64,000 bases of DNA from assembly GCF_019049325.1 (NCBI RefSeq), contig NZ_JAGMUO010000065.1, positions 558,001 through 622,000 of the forward strand. The letters are read 5' to 3'. The notes beneath the pieces were generated by a model. The model was not told the origin of the DNA, ran no database searches, and worked only from the letters and a program-made list of their open reading frames with translations. How positions within the stretch are numbered: position 1 is the stretch's first letter; the number at the start of each line of letters is the position of its first letter. This stretch comes from Streptomyces sp. AC512_CC834 (GTDB lineage Bacteria > Actinomycetota > Actinomycetes > Streptomycetales > Streptomycetaceae). This document shows positions 15,836 to 23,645 of this stretch, piece by piece. The position numbers and the translations under genes are program-made.

Positions 15836-17440
15836 TCAGCCGCCCGACAGCTCCACCGCCCGCGCGTCCGGGGCGTCGGTGCGGGCGATCGACAGGGAGC
15901 CCTCCGCCGTCGGCACCGGGTCGGTCCGCCAGCGCTGGGCCTCGGACCCGTCGTGCACCTTGACGACGATGTCGGCGTCCGGGGCGCCGGTGGTGGCGGC
16001 GAGCACGAGCTGGCGCTGTCCGCGCGGTACCAGTACCCCCCGGCCGGTCAGGTCGTAGCGCACGTCGTCGCCCCGCTCGGTGCCCTCGTCGGCGCAGGTA
16101 CCGAGAATGACGACTCCGGCGTCCGCCCGCGAGTCCAGACACAGCCCCGGGTCGGCGACGCTGCGCAGCAGCCCGTCGTCCTCGTAGGTCCACTGCTGGG
16201 TCCACGCGCCGGAGCACGCCGCCAGCCGGGTGCCCGCCCCGGCCTTCGGTTCGCCCCGGACGTCGAGGCACAGGTCCGCGGCGACGTTGCGCAGCAGCGT
16301 CCGGTCCGCCGAGGCGGGCAGTCCGGCCGCGCCGGACGGTTTCGGACGGCTCGTCGCGGACGTCTCGCCGGCGCCGTCGACGGCGCTGGTGGAGGCGGCC
16401 GGATCGGCGCCGCCGCCGTCGTAGGACCACACGCTCACCACCAGCACGATGGCCAGCACTCCGGCCGAGGCGGCGCCCAGTTGTCTGAGCACCGACCGGC
16501 CGGAGCGCGGACGGCCGGGCAGGCGCACGGGCACCGGAATCCGGGCCAGCAGTCCGGGGCGTCCGCCGCGGTGCCGGGCGGCGCCCTTGGCCAGCGCGCC
16601 CAGCGTCGCGCGCGCCGGACGGGAGTCGAGATAGCGCCGGGCGCCCCAGCCGAGCACGGCTTCGGCGATCAGCGTGCCCAACTCCCGCTCGAAGTGCCCC
16701 AGTTGATCTGCCGCGTGCCGACAGTGGCGGCAGTCGGCCAGGTGCTTGCGGACATCCGGCAGCAGGGCGCCGCCGCGGCGGATCGGGACGTCGAGCAGTC
16801 GGCCGTGGAAGCGGCAGTCCTGGCTCGGCGCGAGCTGCCTATGCGCATCGAGACAACCCTCGCGGAATTTCTCCCGCGCCTGTTCGAGAGTGGCCGACGC
16901 GGTGTCGGTATCCATGCCGAGCAGACCGGCGGGGACGCTTATGGACTCGCCCTCCACCTCCGTGTGCCATAGCAAACAACGGGCCGGTCCGGGAAGGGAC
17001 GCGAATGCCCGGGCGGCCAGCGTGCGGTTTTCCGGAGTCAGGGACTTCGCCGCGCGCATACCACGCCCGCCTGCGGGTTTGAGCAACTGCGGCAGAACAT
17101 CGGATATCGAGTCGTCGGCGGACCACTGCCTGACCGTGTCGCGGACGGCCACCAGCAGACGCGGACGCAGGGCGGTGGCCGCCTCGCCCTGCGCGAGGCG
17201 GGCCAGCACCCGGTGCCAGGCGGCTGCCGTGACCATGGCGGTGACCTGCGTCGATGTGGCGAGGCAGATGGTCGCGTAGTCGTGCGCGGGCCGCCAGTGG
17301 CGGGCCATCAGCAAGGCGGCGGCCTGGGCGGCCTCGCTCTCCGGGCCGTCCCGGAGCCGCGCGGCCAGCAACTCGTCGGACTCCCCGGGGTCCCCGCCGG
17401 GGGGCGGGTACGCGGGTCGAGGAGGGTGGGGGGTGGGCAC
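15836..17440 (-). CDS. Sigma-factor-like / zinc-finger / TM / ricin B-type lectin fusion protein
   Basis: A 534-aa membrane protein. Residues ~20-200 have an ECF sigma-like helical pattern (ARHWRPAHDYA..; LPGPARCLLWHTEVEG..). A zinc-binding anti-sigma motif H233-x3-C237-x2-C240 follows. One membrane segment lies at ~322-340 (AGVLAIVLVVSVWSY). The outer part, ~375-510, is a ricin-type beta-trefoil with CLDVRG, QQWTYE and QRWRTD words that normally bind sugars. The protein may sense an extracellular glycan and signal through its cytosolic sigma-like part. GTG at 17440 has GAAGGA 9 bases upstream. It stands alone as a single gene. Whether the sigma domain still binds RNA polymerase is unknown. 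Confidence 0.8.
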   Translation of the reverse strand: MPTPHPPRPAYPPPGGDPGESDELLAARLRDGPESEAAQAAALLMARHWRPAHDYATICLATSTQVTAMVTAAAWHRVLARLAQGEAATALRPRLLVAVRDTVRQWSADDSISDVLPQLLKPAGGRGMRAAKSLTPENRTLAARAFASLPGPARCLLWHTEVEGESISVPAGLLGMDTDTASATLEQAREKFREGCLDAHRQLAPSQDCRFHGRLLDVPIRRGGALLPDVRKHLADCRHCRHAADQLGHFERELGTLIAEAVLGWGARRYLDSRPARATLGALAKGAARHRGGRPGLLARIPVPVRLPGRPRSGRSVLRQLGAASAGVLAIVLVVSVWSYDGGGADPAASTSAVDGAGETSATSRPKPSGAAGLPASADRTLLRNVAADLCLDVRGEPKAGAGTRLAACSGAWTQQWTYEDDGLLRSVADPGLCLDSRADAGVVILGTCADEGTERGDDVRYDLTGRGVLVPRGQRQLVLAATTGAPDADIVVKVHDGSEAQRWRTDPVPTAEGSLSIARTDAPDARAVELSGG

Positions 17441-17749
17441 TGAGATGGTTCCTTCCCACGCGCAGGTGACTCAGAAGTTCCGATGCCGAAAAGGACCCAC
17501 GGATTGGTGTGTACCTTTTGGGCAGGGCGCGGAGGGCGTGAATTCGCCATGGCGAAATCGGACCCGGCCCGTCAAAGCGCGTGCGAGACCCGGCCTTTAC
17601 CCCCCGCACGGGTGCTTCACTCTCGCACAAACCACTCATGGTCAACAAGGCGACCGCGCAACATCGGCCGCCGTTGAAAGAAGGTCAGATTTCATTGCCT
17701 CCCATGGGGCCGCGCCGGCTTTCGGATTTCTCCGGCGGCCGGCGCGGCA
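17441..17749. promoter_or_regulatory. Intergenic region upstream of the sigma/ricin fusion gene
   Basis: About 310 bases with no supported gene. It carries the leftward promoter of the sigma/ricin gene and the 3' flank of the cellulase gene. Nothing else was recognised in it. Confidence 0.4.
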
Positions 17750-17805
17750 CTCAGGCGCTCAGGCGCTCAGGGGCTCAGGCACTCCGGTGCTCGGACACTC
17801 CGGGT
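17750..17805. repeat. 8-bp tandem repeats running up to the cellulase stop
   Basis: Seven 8-bp units, CTCAGGCG, CTCAGGCG, CTCAGGGG, CTCAGGCA and three decayed forms, run head to tail and end at the stop codon of the GH9 gene (17805). On the minus strand each intact unit contains TGA. Confidence 0.85.
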
Positions 17806-20048
17806 CAGCCCTGGTCCGCGACGAAGGAGGCCATCCTGGCCAGCGCGGCGTTCCAGTTGATGGTGTGCTCGTTGGTCGACCAGGACTGGATGTCGTCGAT
17901 GAAGCAGAACTGACCGACGCAGCCCTGGAGTTTGCTCTGCGCGTAGGGGTCCTGGATGCTCGAGTTCGGGCCGCCGGACAACGTGCCGTCGGGCGGCGCG
18001 GGCAGCGCGGGGTCGAGCTGGTGGGCGTACCAGCGGCTGTGCTGGTTGTGCGCGTTGACCTCGCCGTAGCCGGTGACGTACGACATGTTCAGCGCGTTGC
18101 GGCCGAGGATGTAGTCCATGCTCTGGACGGCGCCGTCACGGTACTTGGAGCCTCCGGTGAGGTCGTAGGCGGTGGCGAGGACGACGGCGTTGTTGAGGAC
18201 CTGGTGACTGGAGCCCCAGTCGTACTGGTTGTTGTCGGGCGCGTAGGGCATGCCGTACGGATGCGCCTTCAGCGTGGCCAGGTAGCCGTCGGCGCCCCGG
18301 ACGACGGAGCGGCGGACCTTGTCCCGGCCGGGGAGCCGGTTCGGCACGGTCGCCAGGTCCAGCCGGGCGGCGGCCGCGGTACGCGCCCAGTCGAAACTGA
18401 TCGGGCCGAAGATGTCGGCGGTGTGGACCGGGGAGTTCAGCACGTACTCCCTGAAGTCCCGCTCCCCCGTGGTCAGGTACAGCTCGGCCGCGGCCCAGTA
18501 GAACTCGTCGGCGACCTCGCTGTCGGCGTAGGCGCCGCCGCCGATGCCGTCGCTCTCGTCGGCGAGCAGGTCCGGGTGGGCGAGCGCCGCCGCCCAGGCG
18601 GTACGGGCCGCGTCGAGCGCCTTCCCGGCGAACTCGCGGTCGTAGGGGCGGTACAGGCGGGCGGCCTGCGCGGCAGTCGCCGCCAAATTCAGGGTCGCCG
18701 CGGTGGTCGGCGGGTGCAGTTCGCGCTTTTGGGGGTCGTCGCTCGGCAGCAGGGGCAGCCCGGTCCACTGCTCGTCGTGGATCTTGTGGTGGGCCATGCC
18801 GGCCAGCGGCTGCCCCTGGGGCACCTGCATCTTCAGCAGGAAGTCCAGTTCCCAGCGGGCCTCGTCGAGGATGTCCGGCACCCTGTTGCCGCTCTCGGGG
18901 ATGTCGAGCGTGCCGTCACCGAGCCTGGCCGACTCCCCCGTGCGCGCGTGCAGCGAGCGCTCGTAGGTGCTGAGCAGCTCCCAGGTGGAGATGCCGCCGT
19001 TGACGACGTACTTGCCGTGGTCTCCGGCGTCGTACCAGCCGCCGGAGACGTCCAGGGTGTAGTCGCACACGCCCGGCTGGCAGGGCACCTCGGTGTCGCC
19101 CTGGTTGGGTGCCACGCCCACGTGTCCGGCCGGGCGGGCGTAGCCGGGGCGCAGGTCGCCGCTGATGGCGATGCCGCTGCGCTGGGTGTAGTAGTACTTC
19201 GCGGCGTCGGTGCGCAGCCGCTCGTAGGCGGCCGTGCCGATGTCGAACGGGCGGCTGGTCTCGCCGTCGGCGACCAGGGTGTAGCCCTCGCCGCGCTTCT
19301 TGAGGCGGCCGAAGTCGATCGAGTGGACGTTCTGCCCGGAGGAGGCGTCCACGCCGCGCGGCTCGCTCCAGCCGTGGGCGACGACCCGGCCGGCGTCGTT
19401 CTTCAGCCGCCAGGGCAGGCGCGAGGTCGCGTCGGTGACGAGCGTGGCGTTCTTCGGGCCGTTCGGCAGGTAGGCGACCTGGTTGACGCGGACCCGCGGC
19501 CCGGTGTCCGGCACGTACGGCTCGGGCTCCACGCCGCCCAGCAGCGACACGTCGTCCGCGCAGAACCGCCAGGCGTCGGGCGTGCCGCCGAGCTGGAAGC
19601 CGACCTGGCCCTGGGTGGTGTCGACGGGCGAGGTGAAGGTGTAGGAGTACGTGTCGCCGGAGACGCTCAACTGCGGGCTGACCTCGTAGTAGGTGTCGTA
19701 CGGCGACACCGACAGGCCCACGATCGCCCGGACCACGTGGTCGGCGGGCGTACCGGTGGCGGTGAAGGAGAACTCGTACGACTGACCCGCGACCAGGCTG
19801 ATGTCGTTCTGGCCGACGGCCGCGTCCCACCGGTTGGTGGTGCCGCCGGGCGCGTCGGCGCACAGCCGGCCGTCGGAGGCGTCCGCGGTGACGTTGCTGC
19901 TCGTCCACCAGGAGTCGGTGCCGTTGTCGAAGGTGCCGTTCCTGATCTGCTCGGTCTCCTCGGCGCCGGCCGGTGCGGCGGGCAGCGCGGTGACGGCCGC
20001 CGCCAGCAGGGCCGTCAGGGAGACGAGCGCGGTTCTGCGTCTTTTCAC
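17805..20048 (-). CDS. GH9 cellulase (endoglucanase) with CBM4/9 module
   Basis: A secreted 747-aa cellulase. A signal peptide (residues 1-29, MKRRRTALVSLTALLAAA..PAGAEE) is followed by a CBM4/9 carbohydrate-binding module (~33-170, NGTFDNGTDSWW), an Ig-like CelD N-terminal domain (~185-275, RVRVNQVAYLPNGPKNATLV) and the GH9 alpha/alpha barrel. Catalytic motifs are GGWYDAGDHGKYV (Asp base) and the C-terminal STNEHTINWNA (Glu acid). GTG at 20048 has GAGGAG 7 bases upstream. A perfect CebR operator lies 39 bases upstream, so cellobiose induction through loss of CebR binding is likely. It lies downstream of the GH2 gene in the same direction but has its own promoter. Confidence 0.95.
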   Translation of the reverse strand: MKRRRTALVSLTALLAAAVTALPAAPAGAEETEQIRNGTFDNGTDSWWTSSNVTADASDGRLCADAPGGTTNRWDAAVGQNDISLVAGQSYEFSFTATGTPADHVVRAIVGLSVSPYDTYYEVSPQLSVSGDTYSYTFTSPVDTTQGQVGFQLGGTPDAWRFCADDVSLLGGVEPEPYVPDTGPRVRVNQVAYLPNGPKNATLVTDATSRLPWRLKNDAGRVVAHGWSEPRGVDASSGQNVHSIDFGRLKKRGEGYTLVADGETSRPFDIGTAAYERLRTDAAKYYYTQRSGIAISGDLRPGYARPAGHVGVAPNQGDTEVPCQPGVCDYTLDVSGGWYDAGDHGKYVVNGGISTWELLSTYERSLHARTGESARLGDGTLDIPESGNRVPDILDEARWELDFLLKMQVPQGQPLAGMAHHKIHDEQWTGLPLLPSDDPQKRELHPPTTAATLNLAATAAQAARLYRPYDREFAGKALDAARTAWAAALAHPDLLADESDGIGGGAYADSEVADEFYWAAAELYLTTGERDFREYVLNSPVHTADIFGPISFDWARTAAAARLDLATVPNRLPGRDKVRRSVVRGADGYLATLKAHPYGMPYAPDNNQYDWGSSHQVLNNAVVLATAYDLTGGSKYRDGAVQSMDYILGRNALNMSYVTGYGEVNAHNQHSRWYAHQLDPALPAPPDGTLSGGPNSSIQDPYAQSKLQGCVGQFCFIDDIQSWSTNEHTINWNAALARMASFVADQG

Positions 20049-20086
20049 GTCCGGGCTCCTCGGGGGAGGTGGCGCTCACCCTGGAA

Positions 20087-20100
20087 TGGGAGCGCTCCCA
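20087..20100 (-). promoter_or_regulatory. CebR operator upstream of the GH9 cellulase
   Basis: TGGGAGCGCTCCCA is a perfect 14-bp palindrome and an exact match to the known Streptomyces CebR box. It sits 39 bases before the cellulase start codon, where a LacI-family repressor would block transcription until cellobiose or cellotriose appears. Confidence 0.92.
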
Positions 20101-20213
20101 AATGCGGTCGCGGGCCATGCTTGTGGCAGACATGACATGCCGTCAACGGTCCGGACGGGACCGGTTTCCCGACCGGTTCCCGTCCGGATTCCCGCCGGAC
20201 CGCCCCGCGGCGC

Positions 20214-20261
20214 CTCAGTCGGCGGCTCAGGCAGCCGCTCAGGCAGCGGCTCAGGCGGCGG
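20214..20261. repeat. Four 12-bp repeats containing the GH2 stop codon
   Basis: CTCAGTCGGCGG, CTCAGGCAGCCG, CTCAGGCAGCGG and CTCAGGCGGCGG follow each other. The beta-galactosidase stop (TGA, minus, 20253-20251) is inside the fourth unit. As the unit is 12 bp, the other copies put three further in-frame TGA codons downstream. Confidence 0.9.
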
Positions 20262-23200
20262 GCGCCTCCAGCCGGCTGACGCGGATCGCGCCCCGCACCT
20301 CGCCGGGGTGACGGCTGGTCAGCATGAGGCGGACGCGGGAGCCGCGTACCGCGTCGAAGGTGATCACGGTGGGCGCGTCGGAGGCGGTCGCCCAGTCGGT
20401 CCGCGCCCCCTCGGTCGCGTGCCAGGCCCGGCCGTCCCAGACGGCGACTTCGACCGTCGAGGGCAGGCTGTGCGTGGCGTCCAGGGTGAAGGAGACCTCG
20501 ATCCGGTCGTAGGCGCGAGTGCGGCCGTGGTCCACCGAGACCCAGTCCTCCGCGCGCGCCCCGTCGAAGGCGGGCAGCAGGGCGGTGGCCGCCTTCTGGA
20601 AGCCGTTGGACCAGCCGGTGGCGGGGTCGCCGTCCAGCATGGCGGCGGGGAGCGTGTCGGGCCGGCCGGAGTAGCTCGCGTCCGCGTGCGGGTGGTCCAC
20701 GGGCGCCGGGTGCTCGGGGCGGAACTCCGGGGCCGGTGTGGTCGCCCGGTCCGAGACCCGCCGGGCGCGCACCTTCGCCGTGTCCGTGCGCAGCCCCTCC
20801 GCGCGCGCCGTCACCCGCACCGCCCCCGGCCGGGTGCCGGACCGGACGACGGCGAGCGCCTTGCCGTGGAAGGCGGTGCGGGTACTGGCCTGGTAGCGCT
20901 CGGCGCTCTCCTGGCGGCCGTTGTCGAGTCCGGCGAGGGAACCGCCCGCGACGTCGAAGGAGATCAGGTGCTCGGCCCCGGGCACCACCACCCCATGGCG
21001 GTCGGTCACCTCGGCGGTCACGAAGACCAGGGAGCGGCCGTCGGCGGCGACGCTCTCGCGGTCCGGGGTGAGACGTACGGCGTGCGGCGCTCCGGCGGTG
21101 CGCAGGACGTCGGTGGCCACCACCCTGCCGCCGCGCCGGGCGACGGCCTTCAGCTCGCCCGCCTCGAAGGGCACCTTCCAGGTGAGGTGGAGCTTGCCCG
21201 CGCTGCCGTTGGGGCTGGTGTAACTGCCGGGGTAGGGGCCGTCGGTGAAGGTCTTGTCGTCGCCGGTGGCCTCGGTGGTCTCCAGGTAGGTCCGGCCGTC
21301 GACGGTCTTCTTGGTGTCGAAGCGGCGGGTGCCGAGGGACTCGCCGTTCAGGTACAGCTCGACCGTGTCGACGTTGGTGTACGCCCAGACCTCGACGGTG
21401 TCGCCCTCGCGGTGGTTCCACGTCGTCGGCAGCAGGTGGACCATCGGCTCGTCGGTCCACTGGCTGCGGAACAGGTGGTACATGTCCTTGGGGAAGCCGG
21501 CCGTGTCGACGGCGCCGAAGAAGGACGCCTTGACCGGGAAGACGTCGTACGGCGTCGGCTCCCCGATGTAGTCGATGCCGGACCAGAGGAACTGGCCGGT
21601 GAACCACTTGCGGTCCCGGTCCTTCTTGTGGCCGTACTCGCCGCTCATCGTCCACGAGGCGAGGTTGTTGTCGTAGGACGAGGTGGCCCGCCGTCCCGGG
21701 GTGTGGTTCTCGCCGGTGTTGAGGTGTTCCGGCTCCTGGTAGGTGCCACGCGTGGACGTCTCGGACGACGACTCCGACTCGAAGAGGAACAGGTGCGGGT
21801 AGGCCGCGTGCAGGGCGTCCACCGACTTGGCGGTGTTGTAGTTGAGGCCGAGCCCGTCCAGCTTGGCCAGCATCAGGTCGGCGGCGGAGCCCTTGGCGGG
21901 CATCCGGCGGTATTTGTCGGAGCCGATGACCAGCGGGCGGGTGTCGTCGGCGGCCCGGACGGCGTCGATGATCCGGTCGGCCATGGCGAGCCCGGCGGTG
22001 GCGGTGGAGTCGGGGACCTCGTTGCCGATGGACCACATGACGACGGCGGGCGAGTTGCGGGCCGCGAGCACCATTTCGGTGGCGTCCTTCTCGCACCACT
22101 CGTCGAAGAACCGGCCGTAGTCGTAGCGGTTCTTGCCGGTGCGCCAGCAGTCGAAGGCCTCCACCAGCATGATGATGCCCATCTCCTCGCAGACCTCGGT
22201 CATCTCGGGCGAGGGCGGGTTGTGGGAGGTTCGGAAGGCGTTGACGCCCATCGACTTCATGATGGTCATCTGGCGGCGGATCGCGTCGAGGCTGACGGCG
22301 GCGCCGAGCGCGCCGAGGTCGTGGTGCAGGTCGACGCCCTTGATCTTGGCGTGCGCGCCGTTGAGGCGGAAGCCGTCTTCCGAGTCGACGTGGAAGGTGC
22401 GGATGCCGAACGGGGTGCGGTAGGTGTCGACGGCCTCTCCGCCGACGCGCAGTTCGGTGTGCAGGGTGTAGCGGTGCGGGGACGCGAAGTCCCACAGGCG
22501 GGGGCGTACGACGGTGAGTTCGTGGACCTCGACCGCCTCGCCCGCCGCTCTCGCCTCTCCCGGCTCTCCCGGCTCTCCCGGCTCTCCCGCCTCGGCGGCG
22601 ACGTGGGCCGTGGAGGCGGCGCGGGCCACCGTGCGTCCGTCGTCGTCCTTGACCGTCGAGCGGATCTCGACCTCGCGCGCGGTCCCCGAGGCGTTCACGA
22701 CGGACGTCTCCACCCGGACGACGGCGCTCTTCCCGCTCACCCGCGGCGTGGTGACGTACGTGCCCCAGCGCCGTACGTGCACCGGTTCGGTGACGACGAG
22801 GCGGGCTTCGCGGTAGATGCCGCTGCCGGAGTACCAACGGCTGCTCGGCAACCGGTTGCGCACCTGCACCGCGAGCACGTTCTCGGTGCGGCCGTCGGTG
22901 TGCACCAGGTCGGTGAGGTCGAGGGCGAAGCCGGTGTAGCCGTAGGGGTGGCGGCCGACCTCCCGGCCGTTGCAGTGGATGCGGGAGTCCATGTAGACGC
23001 CGTCGAACTCGACCGAGATCCGCTTCCCGGCGAGCGCGGGCGGCAGGGTGAAGGAGAGGCGGTACCAGCCGAGGCCGCCCGGCAGGAAACCTGTGCCGCT
23101 GGTGGTGCCGTGCTCGGTGGTGGGCGTCTGTTCGATGCTCCAGTCGTGCGGGACGGCGACCTCGCGCCACTCCGAGTCGTCGTACCCGGGGTCGTCGGCG

Positions 23201-23391
23201 TCCGTGGCGTCCTCGGCCGCTCCGTCGGGGTCGACCAGCCAGAAGCGCCAGCCGTCGCGCAGGGCGACGGAGCTGCGGCCCGCGGCGCCGCCGGTCGCGT
23301 CCGCGGCCGACGCCGAGGGGGTGGCGAGCACCATCCCGGCGGCGGGCGTGGCGGCGGAGGCGATCAGAACCGATCTGCGCGTGACCGTCAT
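20251..23391 (-). CDS. GH2 beta-galactosidase, Tat-exported
   Basis: A 1046-aa glycoside hydrolase. The N-terminus has a twin-arginine signal (MTVTRRSVLIASAATPAAG.., cut near ASA). It is followed by a GH2 sugar-binding jelly roll (WRFWLVDPDG, GWYRLSF), an Ig-like domain, a TIM barrel with the acid/base Glu in SIGNEVPD and the probable nucleophile Glu in FLFESESSSE, DUF4982-like and Ig-like domains, and a C-terminal discoidin-type beta-sandwich (residues ~890-1040). An acidic GEP-type repeat (GEPGEPGEPGEA) interrupts the second domain and is probably a loop. It should remove terminal galactose (or a related sugar) from glycans outside the cell. The ATG is at 23391. A TCAC-N8-GTGA dyad lies 33 bp upstream. 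Confidence 0.92.
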   Translation of the reverse strand: MTVTRRSVLIASAATPAAGMVLATPSASAADATGGAAGRSSVALRDGWRFWLVDPDGAAEDATDADDPGYDDSEWREVAVPHDWSIEQTPTTEHGTTSGTGFLPGGLGWYRLSFTLPPALAGKRISVEFDGVYMDSRIHCNGREVGRHPYGYTGFALDLTDLVHTDGRTENVLAVQVRNRLPSSRWYSGSGIYREARLVVTEPVHVRRWGTYVTTPRVSGKSAVVRVETSVVNASGTAREVEIRSTVKDDDGRTVARAASTAHVAAEAGEPGEPGEPGEARAAGEAVEVHELTVVRPRLWDFASPHRYTLHTELRVGGEAVDTYRTPFGIRTFHVDSEDGFRLNGAHAKIKGVDLHHDLGALGAAVSLDAIRRQMTIMKSMGVNAFRTSHNPPSPEMTEVCEEMGIIMLVEAFDCWRTGKNRYDYGRFFDEWCEKDATEMVLAARNSPAVVMWSIGNEVPDSTATAGLAMADRIIDAVRAADDTRPLVIGSDKYRRMPAKGSAADLMLAKLDGLGLNYNTAKSVDALHAAYPHLFLFESESSSETSTRGTYQEPEHLNTGENHTPGRRATSSYDNNLASWTMSGEYGHKKDRDRKWFTGQFLWSGIDYIGEPTPYDVFPVKASFFGAVDTAGFPKDMYHLFRSQWTDEPMVHLLPTTWNHREGDTVEVWAYTNVDTVELYLNGESLGTRRFDTKKTVDGRTYLETTEATGDDKTFTDGPYPGSYTSPNGSAGKLHLTWKVPFEAGELKAVARRGGRVVATDVLRTAGAPHAVRLTPDRESVAADGRSLVFVTAEVTDRHGVVVPGAEHLISFDVAGGSLAGLDNGRQESAERYQASTRTAFHGKALAVVRSGTRPGAVRVTARAEGLRTDTAKVRARRVSDRATTPAPEFRPEHPAPVDHPHADASYSGRPDTLPAAMLDGDPATGWSNGFQKAATALLPAFDGARAEDWVSVDHGRTRAYDRIEVSFTLDATHSLPSTVEVAVWDGRAWHATEGARTDWATASDAPTVITFDAVRGSRVRLMLTSRHPGEVRGAIRVSRLEAPAA

Positions 23392-23423
23392 GACGGATCT
23401 CCCTCATCGGAACTCAGAAGTAC

Positions 23424-23439
23424 TCACAAGTGATCGTGA
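23424..23439 (-). promoter_or_regulatory. Possible operator upstream of the GH2 gene
   Basis: TCAC-N8-GTGA in an AT-richer patch 33 bases before the start codon. The short arms make this a weak call; no regulator family is assigned. Confidence 0.35.
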
Positions 23440-23645
23440 ACAAACAGATTCTGACGTCGCCCCATACGCGCCCGTCAAGGGTACGGAAAGCTCTTTCCAC
23501 CTTGGGCGGCCCGGACCGCCCGGTGGCCTGCGCGGGGCCGGGATCCGTGGGCCGGGTGGGTTCGGGTCCGCACGGGGCCCGGACCCACTAGGCTGAGGAC
23601 AAGGTGACGCGCTGTTCACTGAGAGTGCGCAATGGAGTGGCGACG

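Noticed and set aside
17433..23433. Two 900-1200 aa plus-strand frames over the GH9 and GH2 genes
   Set aside because: Antisense to two genes with clear catalytic motifs, low-complexity Val/Gly/Arg composition, no RBS.
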